Source: Cydia pomonella
Lineage: Eukaryota > Arthropoda > Insecta > Lepidoptera > Tortricidae
Direction: 5' to 3'
Assembly (NCBI RefSeq): GCF_033807575.1
Contig: NC_084727.1
Coordinates: 7,688,001-7,752,000, forward strand
Length of the DNA stretch: 64,000 nucleotides
This document shows positions 24,001 to 35,600 of this stretch, piece by piece. The translations under genes and the position numbers were made by a program. The first letter of the stretch is position 1; each line of letters opens with the position of its first letter. The notes beneath the pieces are model-generated. The model worked only from the letters and a program-made list of their open reading frames with translations, was not told where the DNA came from and did no database searches.

Positions 24001-24736
24001 TTTAGACTTATCTTCCGAAGAGTATCTACACGGCTTAAGCGAGCGTATAGTCGCAGTGGAAAGCGTCATCTTCCTCGCAAAGCAATTTGAGTTTTTACAA
24101 CCATATTTAGAGTCGATAGTCGCTCAGCATCAAAGACTAGTTTTAGAACATTTTAGAGATAACACTCTAGCTAGTGCGGTGGATTTAAGGATGCCTGTAT
24201 ACATGTGCTCGGCCTCCAAAGCAGTGGACGCTAGAACCACTTTACTGGCCATGTCTCAAGTGCGATGGGATGTTAAGAATGTCGAGGTAGAAAACAGCCC
24301 TTACGTAGACATGATAACACGAAAAATTCAAGTGTTTGCATTAAGATTAGAGAATATATCAAAGAAGGTTACTCTTAACCTAGAAATTATAAATTCTATT
24401 TGGGCTATGGTGTCTAAATTCATCGTACACTTGCTGGTGGAAGGCTTTTCTAATGCTACAAAATGTTCAAATGGAGGCCGTGGACTCATGCAACTCGATT
24501 ATAGACAATTATTTGTTAAAATTGAGAAAAATTCCGGTCTTAAACCTGTTCCGTACCAAGAATATGTCGACAGGTATGTTAAAGCGTACTATCTGCCTAG
24601 AAATGAGTTGGAAGAATTCGTCAGAGAGAGATTGGAGTACTCTAACAAACATTTGCTGGCTTTGGTGAGCTGTGCGTGCGAAAATAAGAGAGATAGACAA
24701 GAATTGACTGCTGTTATAGAGAAGAGAGATACTTAA
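21041..24736 (+). CDS. Vps50: VPS50 / syndetin (EARP complex subunit)
   Basis: Three coding exons, all split in phase 0: 21041-21112, 21743-21883 and 22283-24736, for 888 aa. A TTGTTGCAG acceptor 10 bases before the ATG suggests an upstream non-coding exon. The N-terminal part carries the syndetin signature (FRKRQIIRSVLKSLELLRSL, then VEKDVQELLLKKEYCEAIQL), the Vps54-N-like coiled-coil domain. An acidic linker (GSDTSDDEPEEL) follows, then the C-terminal syndetin domain to VIEKRDT. The family protein joins VPS51-52-53 in the EARP tether, which returns endocytosed cargo to the surface from recycling endosomes. At 888 aa it is slightly shorter than the human protein (about 960). The last exon alone encodes 817 aa without an intron, unusual for this gene. 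CpG-rich exon 1 is consistent with a constitutive promoter. Confidence 0.93.
21155..21530 (+). repeat. MITE-like element with GC-rich inverted ends
   Basis: Left end 'ggcgggtcca' and right end 'cgctctgtgtggacctgcc' are inverted, and the block 'attgcctcgggcgtatgctc' matches the palindromic element at 37785-37986. A solo hairpin of the same ends sits at 61003-61048. It lies in VPS50 intron 1. The long open frame across it (177 codons) is a by-product. Confidence 0.6.
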
Positions 24737-26087
24737 AAATATCAAGGTCGCTTTAACCCGTGGTGGCTTGCGTGGGGTGTCATCGTGGACGATGTCGGAA
24801 TACGCGAAGGTTAGTTTTGGGCTTTGGGCTGTAGCCACGCGTCTGACGTCTTTGTCGGTAAAAGGTAAACTATTTTTTTCTGTCCCGCCCAGGACATGTC
24901 ATCTTGAAATGACACAAAAGTGGAAAAAATTAAACGATACGGTTATGTTACTTAAATGGAATAATGAGACTAGATTTATAATACAAAAATTATACAGTGC
25001 GTAAATCCAATACAGACGATAAATCAAACCAGACATAGAATTTACCCGCGTAATCATGAATTAAGAAGTTTTTTAAGTAAATATGACCCAGTAATTATTT
25101 CTTGAAAATTTACCGAGGAGCAATGTACTGCAAACATTACGAGAAATAAGATGTTACATGACTATAAAAAGCTCGTATCTCGTAACCTGTGTGCTGCTGT
25201 ACATTGCGAGCCGAATTATTTTGTATGGTTAATATTTTAATTGTATTTCTAAGCAAAAGTCATGTCAATATACTTCTTAAATATGCTAACCACCGTTTAA
25301 AGGTTTGCCCGTATTGAATTTACACACTGTATTGAGTCGGCAGCAAACCTCGCTAAGCGGGCGGGGCCTACTAAATTATTTGAACTTTATTTTCAACATA
25401 ATAGGAGCGTGTGTATACTGCTGATTGTATGTATGAAGATGGTTAATATTCATATGATGTTATGTAATGTACAAAATAATAGCGAATTTAATATATGCGG
25501 ATCTGGAATGTTTTTTTTTTCTATTCGCTGCATGTATACTATCTACTCCCGTACGAATTAACTGTGCACTCCGCTGGAATGCGACCCCTCTCCCGCTGCC
25601 CCGCGCGGCGCCCCGCATTCCCCGCAAGCGCTCAGTAGCGATAGCATCTTTGTTGCCGTTGCGCGTGTCGTTTTAATCGTCTAAATACGGTTTAAATCTC
25701 CTGTTGTTATTACTAGCTACTACTTAGCGCGAGGTGCACAGTTAATCCGTACGGGTTATATATTATGTTTAGATTTAATAGCAATTGTGTTGCAATACAG
25801 GTAAAAAGTTAAGTAAAGACCCTGTTGTGTAGTATTGAGTGTGTTTCGTAGAAACGAACCATATTTGAAAATTGTATTTTAATGAACGTTTGTCTATTCG
25901 TTATTTACTTACCCAAAACATACCTATGGTTGATCTTGTTCACTTATATTATAATTTAATTTTCATGAAGATTAAACATAAATTATAGTACATCCTGCAT
26001 CAAGGGGTAAGTGAAATATTGGAAACTAGGGTGTTAATTCATAACAGCCGCAGGCATCCACCCACGGTTGAAAATTGTGTTAAAGTA
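24737..26087. other. VPS50 3' flank and intergenic
   Basis: No exon recognised. A GC-rich patch at about 25575-25670 ('gcgcggcgccccgcattccc') stands out in AT-rich surroundings and could be repeat-derived or a distant promoter. Confidence 0.35.
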
Positions 26088-26600
26088 TTTGCCTTTTGTT
26101 CAGTACACCTATGAAATAAGATCTTTTTCGAACAAGTGTAATGAAATAGTACATTACGATACAAGTGCGAAAAATAGGAAATTCGAAACGAGTGGCGATA
26201 AATTAAAACACGACCGAAGGGAGTGTTTTAAATTGACACGAGTTGCGAATTACAGTATTCGCACATGTATCGTACAACGTTTTACAGTACATATGGCCCT
26301 TTAAATGTTCGACACAGTAACATAATATGCTACTTCTCGCACTAGTGCTATAAAGTAGCCCCATATGTACTGTAAATGTGTTTTACAGTACATATGGTGC
26401 TACTTTCCCGCACGCCTGCGGGAATGAGCACTTTCTGTGCATATGTCGAAACTTTAAAGTGCCATATGTACTGTAAAACGTTGTACGATACACGTGCGAA
26501 TAGGTAATTCGCAACTCGTGTCGATTTAAAACACTCCCTTCGTGTTTTAATTTATCACCACTCGTTGCGAATTTCCTATTTTCTGCACTTGTATCGTAAA
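26088..26600. repeat. Long imperfect palindrome, member of a dispersed family
   Basis: The left arm (about 26145-26360) and right arm (about 26384-26598) are inverted copies ending in 'gatacaagtgcgaaaaatag' / 'cacttgtatcgta'. Related single-arm copies are at 57525-57680, and two direct copies are at 61327-61735. Internal words include 'ttttacagtacatatgg' and 'ctcactcgtgtcgattta'-like segments. It is non-coding. Confidence 0.85.
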
Positions 26601-27004
26601 TAACTATTTGTAAACTGTATTACAAAAACATGCCAGAGGGGCTTTACTAACATGTTGTAACTGTACAATTAATATTTTATTTAAGCTTGTCATGACAGAA
26701 TTGATGTAAAGCATGGCGGTAAAATGGTTCACATGATTTCAAGTTTCAGTTGATAAAATGAGAGAGCTATGGAATTATTATAATTAAAATTATGACATTA
26801 TCGAGTAATATTACTTATACTGTATTTTGTATATTCATTTATCTTGTACGTTAATTTAAGATTAAGGTCGAAGACAATCACGCAATCTCAAAAAAAAGAC
26901 ATTAATTATAGGCGACATATTTATATTGTTTTATTTGTATGCTGGAACAGTATTTTTGAAAGCTTGATAGTAATTAAATATTTGTTGGTCACATTTGTTG
27001 GTTT
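26601..27004. other. Intergenic, nothing recognised
   Basis: AT-rich DNA with no supported exon or repeat. Confidence 0.4.
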
Positions 27005-27265
27005 AATTTGATAGTTAAATTTTTTTTTTTTTATATATACTACGTCGGTGGTCAAACAAGCATACGGCCCGCCTGATGGTAAGCAGTCTCCGTAGCCTAT
27101 GTACGCCTGCAACTCCAGAGGAGTTACATGCGCGTTGCCGACCCTAAACCCGCCCCCCCTCGATGAGCTCTGGCAACCTTACTCACCGGCAGGAACACAA
27201 CACTATGAGTAGGGTCTAGTGTTATTTGGCTGCTGTTTTCTGTAAGGTGGAGGTACTTCCCCAGT
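27005..27265 (+). repeat. Lepidopteran interspersed repeat (copy 1)
   Basis: Begins with a T-run then 'actacgtcggtggtcaaaca' and continues through 'ggagttacatgcgcgttgcc' to 'ttctgtaaggtggaggtact'. It matches the copy at 63205-63440 along its whole length. I recognise it as common in Lepidoptera. It is probably a SINE or LINE-derived element. Confidence 0.8.
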
Positions 27266-27679
27266 TGGCATTTTAGATCTTTACAATCCATAGATTTTGT
27301 TAGTTTATCTAAGCTACGTACCTAATAACTAGTGTTAGTATTTACTAAGTACAACTAAACTAAAAGGAACAAAACAACGTACAGGTCGCCCAGTCACAAC
27401 TACCAGGTGCCTCCATATTCGACAGTCGTATCTATCGGGTAATACTTTCAGGTAATACATACCCATCAGTAAAATTGTATGAAGGATATCTACGTGTTGG
27501 CTTCGGCCGCGTACGCGCCTTCCAAATTTCTGGAACACCATTGTTCCGTATACTGGACAAAACATACAAATAAAAAATCGGCCAAGAGCATATCGGGGTG
27601 GGGGCAGTTTTCTTGAAAATTTATAAAAACTAAAAATGGGGATATAAAAGTGGGGGGGGGGGGGGACGATAACTTCTCG

Positions 27680-28125
27680 GCATGTTTTTACTTCTATTTA
27701 TTCTTATAAATTATTATAAAGCCCTTTTTATTTCCATTCAGCCTCTTTTCTTTTCTTCTTCTTGTTGTGCCATGTCATCATCTGACGTCGGCGACCATCT
27801 CTCGGAACTTATTTCTATCTTTTGCTATTCTATTATTTTAGCCTGCATTTTATTTAAGTTACTTTTATATAGATTATAGTTTATAACTTTTTATTTGTTA
27901 TTTATTTATTTTTATTTTACTAACTATTTCTAGTGATCGGAACCCCTTCTTGGGTATAGGCCTCCTCCAGCTTATGCCAGGCCTCTCTGTCCATTGCACT
28001 CTTTCTCCATTCCTCTCCTCCTATCGCTTTTATATAATCTGTCCACCTTTTCCTGGGACATGCTCTTTTCCTCTTTCCTCTTGGTCCTTTCCATCTTGTC
28101 TCTAATGTAGTTTCTTAGTATGTAT
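27680..28125 (-). mobile_element. 3' fragment of an RTE/endonuclease-RT LINE
   Basis: Minus-strand frame ends with RWTDYIKAIGGEEWRKSAMD and then REAWHKLEEAYTQ, the well-known terminal block of RTE-type LINE polyproteins ('W-D-I...W-x-x-x-A-x-DR-x-x-W...EA'). It is followed by an AT-rich 3' UTR. The RT core is missing. Confidence 0.7.
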
Positions 28126-28227
28126 ATATTTTTTTGTGTTCCTTTTTAGGGTTCCGTAGCCAAATGGCAAAAAACGGAACCCTTATAGATTCGTCATGTC
28201 CGTTTGTCTGTCCGATTATGTCACCGC

Positions 28228-28429
28228 CAGGGATCGGAACCGGTTTTTTGGAAAAACTGAAATAAACATATATTTCGGTTTATTTTATACTCCAAATATA
28301 GGACTCGGTTGTGTTTTTAGATAACGACTTCGTATTATTAGATTGCCCAATTAGAAATGAAATAATTAACAAAGAACGAAAAAATACCGTTTTCGTTCCC
28401 ATACAAAAAATACCGGTTTCCGATCCCTG
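28228..28429. mobile_element. hAT-type MITE, 8-bp TSD GTCACCGC
   Basis: 202 bp. Ends read inward CAGGGATCGGAACCGG and CAGGGATCGGAAACCGG. Flanked by GTCACCGC at 28220-28227 and 28430-28437. CAGGG ends plus an 8-bp duplication are hAT hallmarks. There is no coding capacity. Confidence 0.93.
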
Positions 28430-28642
28430 GTCACCGCCACTTTTTTTCGAAACTATAAGAGCTATACTGTTCAAACTTGGTAAGTAGATGTATTCTATGA
28501 ACCGCATTAGGATTTTTACACAAAAATAGAAAAAAAAAACAATAAATTTTGGGGGTTCCCCATACTTAGAACTGAAACTCAAAAAATCTTTTGTCATCAA
28601 ACCCATACGTGTGGGGTATCTATGGATAGGTCTTCAAAAATG

Positions 28643-29895
28643 CAGAGATGTGAAAAATAGTTTATAAAAAGTATTTAAATACAAAATACAAATACTTCCT
28701 TGATATACTATTTCAAATGCAAAATACAATATAGTTTTCAAATTTGTATTTAAAATACTAAATACAAAATAGGTATTTTCAAAATGCTTTTTTAAAATAC
28801 AAATACTTTGCGATAAAAGGTACTCTTAAATAGTGAATACCTAGTCTGAATTAAAAAGTTAGTATTGCTCGGAATTTACCAGTTGGAAAGGCTTTCTTTA
28901 TTCTTTAAAAATAGTGTGTATATCAGTCCTCTAGAGTGCAAATTTTGTGTCTCCCCATGTTTAACGGTTGAATGGACTTTTAAGTGATGGTTTTTAACGG
29001 TCAATTATTAAAAGCATTAATTTATATTTGTATAGTATATACCTCTCGTTGGTTGGTGAAAACGTCTCGTTTGTGTTTCACCAGGGCAGAAAAGTTTGTT
29101 TACCTCTCGTGCCTTGAAATGAAACCCTTGCAACGCTTAAGATTCCACATTTTTATATCTCGCTACGCTTGTGGTCATTTCCGGCGTTACTAAACAGATT
29201 CACCAGTTCCATGTTAAAATAATAAATAAATAAATAAATATTATAGGACATTATTACACAAATTGACTAAGTCCCACAGTAATAAGCTCATTAAGGTTTG
29301 TGTTGTGGGTACTAGACAATGATAAATATTTATAAATACTTAAATACATATACATAAGGTCGATATTTAAACGATAGATACAATAACAGCTTCGACAGGA
29401 AAACATAACATAGCAAACGCGAATCAGTCCGCGCGATCTCGCGAACTATTACATAAACCCTAGAGGTTTTCAATAGTGGCTTATTGTGTTAAACCCTGTT
29501 TCAAAAAAATCATAGTGAATAAATACACTATAAAAAAAAAACAGAAAACACCCATGACTCAGGAACAAATATCTGTGTTCATAACACAAATAAATGCCCT
29601 TACCAGGATTTGAACCCGGGACCATCGGCTTCATAGGCAGGGTCACTACCCACTAGGCCAGACCGGTCGCCATAAAAGAATGAGAGAGTTGCAAGGATTG
29701 TAACGTCAGAAGAGATTGTAACTCCAACTTACTTCACCTAATAAAAAGTATTTTGTATTTTGAAAATAGGTCCCAAAAACTATTTGAAATAAAATACAAA
29801 ATAGTTTTCTTTAAAAGGTATTTAAATACAAAATACATAGGTATTTTGCATTTTGTATTTGCATTTTAAATACAAGTATTTCAAATAAGTCACTG
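28643..29895. mobile_element. hAT-type non-autonomous element, TSD CAAAAATG
   Basis: 1,253 bp. Ends CAGAGATGTG (left) and CAGTGACTTA (right, inward) with long subterminal inverted A/T words ('aaatacaaaatac'). The 8-bp duplication CAAAAATG is at 28635-28642 and 29896-29903. No transposase remains. It contains a minus-strand SINE at 29222-29676. Confidence 0.9.
29222..29676 (-). repeat. SINE (minus) carrying an extra ~190-bp insert
   Basis: Matches the copy at 20735-21009 on both sides of an extra segment (about 29354-29543) that ends in an A-run, so it is probably a retroposed fragment. B box complement GGATTTGAACC is present. Nested inside the hAT element. Confidence 0.75.
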
Positions 29896-30189
29896 CAAAA
29901 ATGATATTTAGGTTCCTAATATCATTTATTTCTAAACTGAATTGTTTGCGCGAGAGACACTTCCAAAGGGAAAAAATGTGTGTCTCCCCCCCCCCCCCCC
30001 CTGTAACTTCTAAAATAACAGAATGAAAAAATATATATGATATACATTACCATGCAAACTTCCACCGAAAATTGGTTTGAATTTGAACGAGATCTAGTAT
30101 AAGTAGTTTTTTTTAATAAGTACGTCATAAATGGTACGGAACCATTCATGGGCGAGTCCGACTCGCACTTGGCCGCTTTTTTTATGTCT

Positions 30190-30410
30190 GTTTTTTTTCT
30201 GTTGTATGTTGCGTTGGCGTATGTGCCGCCACTATCATAGTTTTAAGTCAGGTCCCCACTGAAGACCAGCGCCACGGATTGCCGCGGCATTATGCTGAGT
30301 GGGGATCCTATTTTAGCGTCCAATGTTATTCTTTCTCTGTATGTTCTTCATTTTCCAAATGTAATGTGTTGTGGCGTTAAATAAATGTATTTTCTTTCTT
30401 TCTAATGTCC
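30190..30410 (+). repeat. Probable retrotransposon 3' end
   Basis: 'gtccccactgaagaccagcg' to 'ttaaataaatgtattttctt' looks like a LINE 3' UTR (poly(A) signal followed by TTTC repeats). No coding part is present. Assignment tentative. Confidence 0.4.
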
Positions 30411-30719
30411 ATCTTTTGTCCGTGTAACGTGCAATATGTATTTATTCTTATAAACCTAAAAGCTATATGCATGCCAAGTTTCGTACTTTCTGTCGGATGG
30501 GACCATACCTCGGGCTAAGGAGCCGCAATTAAAATAATTTCCATTATTTTAATATCTAGAAGTTTAGAGATTTTTACTTCATTTTTTTCCTATGTCATTA
30601 AATATAAAAATAATAAGTAATTAAATTCAAAATAATTATAATATTGATCTCTAGCTCCTTCGTTTTTCTTTAATTTATTCATTATTATAAGAGTTGTGTT
30701 GTCCACACAAGTGACTTTT

Positions 30720-30930
30720 TTAGGGTTCCGTAGTCAACTAAGAACCCTTATATTTTCGCCATGTCCGTCTGTCTGTCCGTCTGCGGCTTTGCTCCGTAAT
30801 CGTTAGTGCTAGAAAGCTGCAATTTGGCATGGATACATAAATCACGCATGGCGACAGAACGGTAAAATAAAAACTAAAAAAATGGGGTTCCTCCCATACA
30901 CAATGATATTATTATCCATAAGTGAAGGTA
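30720..30930 (+). repeat. Second copy of the 'AGGGTTCCGTA' repeat (5' part)
   Basis: 'tttagggttccgtagtcaac', 'tgtccgtctgtctgtccgtc' and a following 'atggggttcctcccataca' match the left half of the repeat at 28144. Confidence 0.65.
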
Positions 30931-31059
30931 ACAAAAAAACAACAGTATAATATATTTTTTTTATTTAAGAAATGCACTGCAAATACGATTATAATAATTC
31001 ACAAAATATATTAAAAGCAAGCGCTGCTTTAGCAGTTATCATTCACATAAATTTAAAAG

Positions 31060-31375
31060 CGGCGTTTTATAAAAATATTACCTAAAATATTAAACGATTT
31101 GCCAGAAGATGTTCGTGTAAAGTACTTAAATGGTAAACATATAAAAAAAGTAATTAAAATGCACTTATTGACATCAGACGACACAAGCTACTTATACTAA
31201 GAATCCTACAATGTTTTCTTTTTTTTTAAATTAGACATAAGACATTAATATATGTATTGTTCTCTGAACTCCCCATCGGCACACAAACCTCCTCAAGGTT
31301 TTGCCTACGATGGGTCTTAAATTAAATTCTAGACTGTAAATTGTTTGTTTATTCAATAAATTAAAAAAAAAAAAA
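31060..31375 (+). mobile_element. 5'-truncated non-LTR retrotransposon
   Basis: Plus-strand frame with NDLPEDVRVKYLNGKHIKKV and LLTSDDTSYLY before a stop, the tail of a Jockey/CR1-group ORF2. It is followed by a 3' UTR with 'tattcaataaattaaa' and a terminal A-run at about 31363-31375. The rest of the element is absent. Confidence 0.65.
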
Positions 31376-32069
31376 TGCCTAAAGGGTCCTTATGCTCCAT
31401 GTGCACAAGGACCCTTCTCTGATGGAAAGCCACAATTGTTTTCCTTCGTTAACACTATAAATAATGAGCTTATTATTCTTTAGCCTCCTAAAGCCCACCG
31501 TACAATAAAAAAGCCACTTGAATTTGAAATCAATTGTGAAGAGGAAACATGGTTGAATTTAACTTAACTTTTGTATTTGACATTTGACCGTTTGTTTCCC
31601 AATAAATAAATAAAAAAGCTCTGTTCCAGTGGTTTAAATTAGGTACATTGAAATAATTACTAAGGACAGGCCTTAGGAGCATAGCATAGATAAATAAAAC
31701 AAGAAGACTGACAGTGTCTAAGTGTCCATACAAAATCGTTCCTCCAATAGTCAGCGCCATCTATTGAACGGAAGTTGAGTTACTTTGACCAGAGGTCTAA
31801 GCCACTTGGTTGCCACCGGCGTGGTATAAAAAAGCGCCGAACAAAATTGATTGAACCGAGAAGTTCTTTCAAATAATTCAACTTTCGCTCAATAGATGAC
31901 TCTGCGGAACTTGAAGCAGAAACCAGGCCTACCGAGAACATCGAAAACGTCTTATTTTAATTATCTGCGTCCCTTTCGCTCAACTACAGCAAGGGAGATA
32001 ACGAAAATCGAATTTTCGATGTTGGCGGTACCAGGCCAGAAGCCAGCGCCGAGCAAGATGGATGGAGAC
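31376..32069. other. Intergenic, small repeats
   Basis: Contains 'cagcgccatctattgaacgg' (31753 region), a word that also occurs near 10180 as 'aatagatggcgctgt'. No exon recognised. Confidence 0.35.
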
Positions 32070-32214
32070 CAGCCCGCGAAGCCAACATGCCAATCGTTAA
32101 CGCTCCGTAGCGTAGTCATCTCTCTCTATCACTCTTCCATATTAGTGCAACAGTGACAGTTGCGAATCGTTCGATACGGAGCGTTAACGATTGGCATGTT
32201 GGCTACGCGGGCTG
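32070..32214. repeat. Palindromic MITE
   Basis: Arms GCCAACATGCCAATCGTTAA… (from 32081) and its reverse complement ending at 32203 are perfect over 29 bases, with flanking 'agcccgcg'/'cgcgggct' also inverted. A diverged relative follows (32220-32380), and another lies at 58670-58830. Confidence 0.8.
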
Positions 32215-32707
32215 CTGCGTTAGTGACGTCACAAGGGTGCGTAGCCAAAATACCAATAATTTACGCTCTGTAGAACGAAACACAACTGTTACTGTCGCAC
32301 TAATATGGAAGAATAACAGAGAGATGATTACGCTACGCTACAGCGAGTTGACTATTGGCATATTGGCTAGGGGCTCAGGCAATGAACTGAATATTGGATG
32401 AACGCGTTGTATAGACTTGTCGCACTTTTTGTTTTATATATCCATGTCTATATGTATATTGAAACAGGGAAAATACAATAAATATATGACGGGACAAATA
32501 TACATGGTATAAAAAATACACTAATGATACGTTGAAGGGCATATTGACATGTAATTCTGATTTTCTAAACGTAGCAATTTTTGACAAGTAAAATATATTT
32601 TTGTTTCAATTATATTATTGTATTTGCCCGGTTTTATTTCCTATTCGAGAATATCTAGATCAACGAAGGTATAGGTAAAAAACTTAAGTACCTACAAAAT
32701 ACCTGCT

Positions 32708-32908
32708 GAATGTGCCTACAGTGGTTTTTATAGGTAAAAAACTTAAGTAAGTCACCTGTTGTATGTAGTTGTGGCGTGTTCGAATAGACAATACATGTTT
32801 AAAAGACACACACAAACAAAATAAATGTCTATTCGCACACGTCACAACTACATACAACAGGTGACCTACTTAAGTTTTTTACCTATAAAAGCCACTGTAG
32901 GCACATTC
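32708..32908. repeat. Foldback MITE with ~80-bp arms
   Basis: Starts GAATGTGCCTACAGTGG and ends with the inverted copy CCACTGTAGGCACATTC. Arms extend to 'gaatagaca'/'tgtctattc'. No convincing target duplication seen. A third, shorter piece of the arm lies just left (32660-32690). Confidence 0.85.
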
Positions 32909-33130
32909 GCATATTTAAAATGTATTAAAAATTACACTACATACATACAAAAGTTACAATGTCAATTCTAACTAATCATACAATTGCTGACGTACTTACA
33001 CTACTTATCTTAGAACTTCAACTTCTGAAACTGCCAATATTTAAAGAACTACTAATTTCTTTCTAATTATTTCGATTTTTTTACATTGACAGTCTGTTCA
33101 ATTTACTAGTCCCTTAAAAGAACTTTCATA

Positions 33131-33359
33131 CATTGACATATATCTAAGGACTTACGGACAATAAGAATGGTGCCAGTACAGCGGTGTCACGCACACGAAT
33201 TCGAGCCAATCGTGCAGTCTAACGAGTTCGCATCACGCGCGCGATTGGTCGCAACTAGTTGCGTTCGACTGCACGATTGGCTCGCATTCGCGAGTGACAC
33301 CACTGAACTAGCACCATTCTTAGTGTCCGTAAGGCCCGTCTTTAGATATATGTCAATGC
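33131..33359. repeat. Palindromic MITE
   Basis: Arms CATTGACATATATCTAAGGA and the inverted end reach 'gactgcacgattggctcgc' at the centre. A half copy lies inside the LTR element at 17037-17105. Confidence 0.85.
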
Positions 33360-34296
33360 TCTCATCATATTAAAAACTGAGATTCAATAAAAAAAAAAGG
33401 AAATACACTTGTACTTATCACAGAGGGATCCAATACAAATCACAATTTTGCAAGAATGAGGGATTTTTTCTCATTCTAACATACAGCCACGTCTCTTTCG
33501 TTCGACAATTTTACAAAATGTACAAGTGACAAAACATTACAATAGTCCCAACACAAGGCTTAAAGATAAAAAAAGAATATACAAGAAATATACATGTTAA
33601 ATGTGTGTCACATTCAAATTTTATAGCTAATATTGCTTATTACTTTTTTTATATTCAAAGAAAACTAAAATGTTATTGATATTGAATAAGTTTTTATTTT
33701 TCAACACAAATTGATGTTTTGTAGCATAGTCATGTTACCAGTTGCTTTCTGTTTTTCATCACACTTGCTCGAAAAAGATCTTATTTCATGCAGGTGTACT
33801 GAACGACAAAGGCCTATATTGTTCCCGCGGGAGTTATACATTGTGAAGAAAAAACTAGGGAGTTGTAGTTTTTTTCTAATTATGTCACTAATTCATACAA
33901 ACTAAGTAGCGTAAATGAGTTTTACTTTAAACTGACGTTTATAATTTAATATTTTTATTTATGTTTAAAAATATTTTTACATAATTTTCAATAGTGGCTG
34001 AATGCCGAATAGGTCTGTGCCTTCGACGCCTAACCTGTCAAGACATGACAATAACGGACGAATGTTTGAAATGTCACTGTATTTAAGAATTATTTCGCTT
34101 AAAATTTAATTTTTTCTTCGCAAGTGTGATGAAAAACATTGTGTTACTCCGGGGGTAGGAATAGTGAAAATTCCCTTCAAAATTTCATCCCCCCCCCCTC
34201 CCCTCGTTGCACAATGTATTATACTATTAAGCTTCGGTTTTCCTTATACCTAATGTTCCCTTCAACCCGTGAAGGTTGGCTTATTGTATCGTATAC
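33360..34296. other. Intergenic, unassigned
   Basis: Two similar blocks ('gtttttcatcacacttgctc' near 33751 and its complement near 34120) suggest an old repeat with inverted ends of about 390 bp (33745-34135). A C-run lies near 34190. No exon recognised. Confidence 0.4.
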
Positions 34297-34445
34297 GTAA
34301 AGCCTGACCAGTAATATATGATCACGCGCCATATTGCGGAATTTCATTGGAACTACATTTATCATACTAAACTGAACTGTCACCCTATACATGAGAATAA
34401 CAGCGCCCTCTTGACAATGATCATATATTGCTGGTCGGGCTTTAC
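34297..34445. repeat. Palindromic MITE
   Basis: GTAAAGCCTGACCAG at the left and CTGGTCGGGCTTTAC at the right, then 'aatatatgatca' inverted inside. About 149 bp. Confidence 0.8.
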
Positions 34446-34588
34446 ATTATACGGGGCGTCGTATTACGCACTTTCTCAGTAAAAAAAGGTGGCCAATTTT
34501 AAAAACGTAGGTGTGAAGAGTTGATTTTCAATAGAAAAATCGTATCTTGAACGAATAGTATAGTCAGCGATAATAGTATTTTACAGTA

Positions 34589-34723
34589 CAGTCGCCATCA
34601 GATATATCGGAGCGGTCGAGGTGCTCAAAAATATCTGAACACGCACTCTAACGCCTTGACAATAGAGGCGTGTTCGGATATTTGTGAGCACCTCGGGCGC
34701 TCCGATATATCTGATGGCGACTG
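34589..34723. repeat. Palindromic MITE with TA duplication
   Basis: 135 bp, CAGTCGCCATCAGATATATC at both ends in inverted orientation, with TA at 34587-34588 and 34724-34725. Almost the whole element folds back on itself. Confidence 0.92.
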
Positions 34724-34877
34724 TACGTATGATGCTACTTTCCCCCATGAAAAGCTTGTATCAAATATTATTTTTTTGACAAACGACTTAGTATCTCTAT
34801 TTTAGTACTTATAAACCCTACTTGCATTAACAAGGACTCTGAGCTCCCTTTTTCTAACTAATTGCATACTTTAAACT

Positions 34878-35600
34878 ATTACCAGCATATTCCGCCAGTT
34901 CGTTAAATTCTAATGTATCCAGGATCGGCAGGGTGTCTAGAGACTGGTCGAGGGTCTTCAGGTGCGCTTCGAGGTGTCACCACGAGGTTCCTTAGGACGT
35001 AACCATGGCAACGAATGAAAGTTACACCCATCTACAACTCGTTCCCCAGGACCCAGAAGGCGTCCAGCGCGTAATCACCCAGTTCATTAAATTCTAATGT
35101 ACTTATCCAGGATCGTCAGGGCGTTTAGAGACTGGTCGAGGGTCTTCAGGTGTGCCTCGAGGTGTCACCACTGACGTAAGGAAGTAACCATGGCAACGAA
35201 ATGAAAGTTACACCCGTCTACAACTCGTTTCCCAGGACCCAGAAGGCGTCCAGCGCGTAATGAGCCAGTTCATTATATTCTAATATATCCAGGATCGGCA
35301 GGGCGTCTAGAGACTGGTCGAAGGGCTGATGGGAGTGATGGGTCTTCAGGTGCACCTCGAGGTGTCACCACTGAGCTAAGGACGTAACCATGGCAACGGA
35401 TGAAACTTACACCCCTCTACAACTCGTTCCCCAGAACCCAGAAGGCAGAGTCCAGCGTATAGTCGGCTAACTCGTTAAACTCCAATGTGTCCAGGATCGG
35501 CAGAGCGTCGAGGGGCTCGTGGGTCTTCGGAGGGCCTCGAGGTTCTGTCGACCGTTGATCTAAGGATGTAACCATGGCAACGAATGAAAGTTACACCCAT
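34878..35600 (-). repeat. Decayed tandem copies of the zinc-finger gene's last exon
   Basis: At least four copies (starts near 34878, 35041, 35226 and 35415; spacing about 184-199 bases) of the segment coding the C-terminal part of the terminal exon (35601-35793). The copies keep the complement of 'ctacaactcg' (stop region), 'cccagaaggc', 'ccaggatcgg' and 'ggtcttcaggtgcgcctcga', but carry indels. They lie just downstream of the real stop, so they are either 3' UTR or untranscribed. Confidence 0.9.

Larger units (their letters stand above)
28144..30182 (+). repeat. 'AGGGTTCCGTA' repeat split by two hAT insertions
   Basis: The left end 'agggttccgtagccaaatgg' and right end 'gagtccgactcgcacttggc' are the two termini of a common lepidopteran repeat. 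The host sequence is interrupted at 28228-28429 and 28643-29895. A second left end lies at 30725. A C-run (about 29989-30001) sits in the right part. Confidence 0.7.

Noticed and set aside
27642..27680. G-quadruplex regulatory site
   Set aside because: A simple poly-G run next to a LINE 3' end; homopolymers of this kind also occur at 2088, 29989 and 34190 in repeats, so no regulatory claim is justified.
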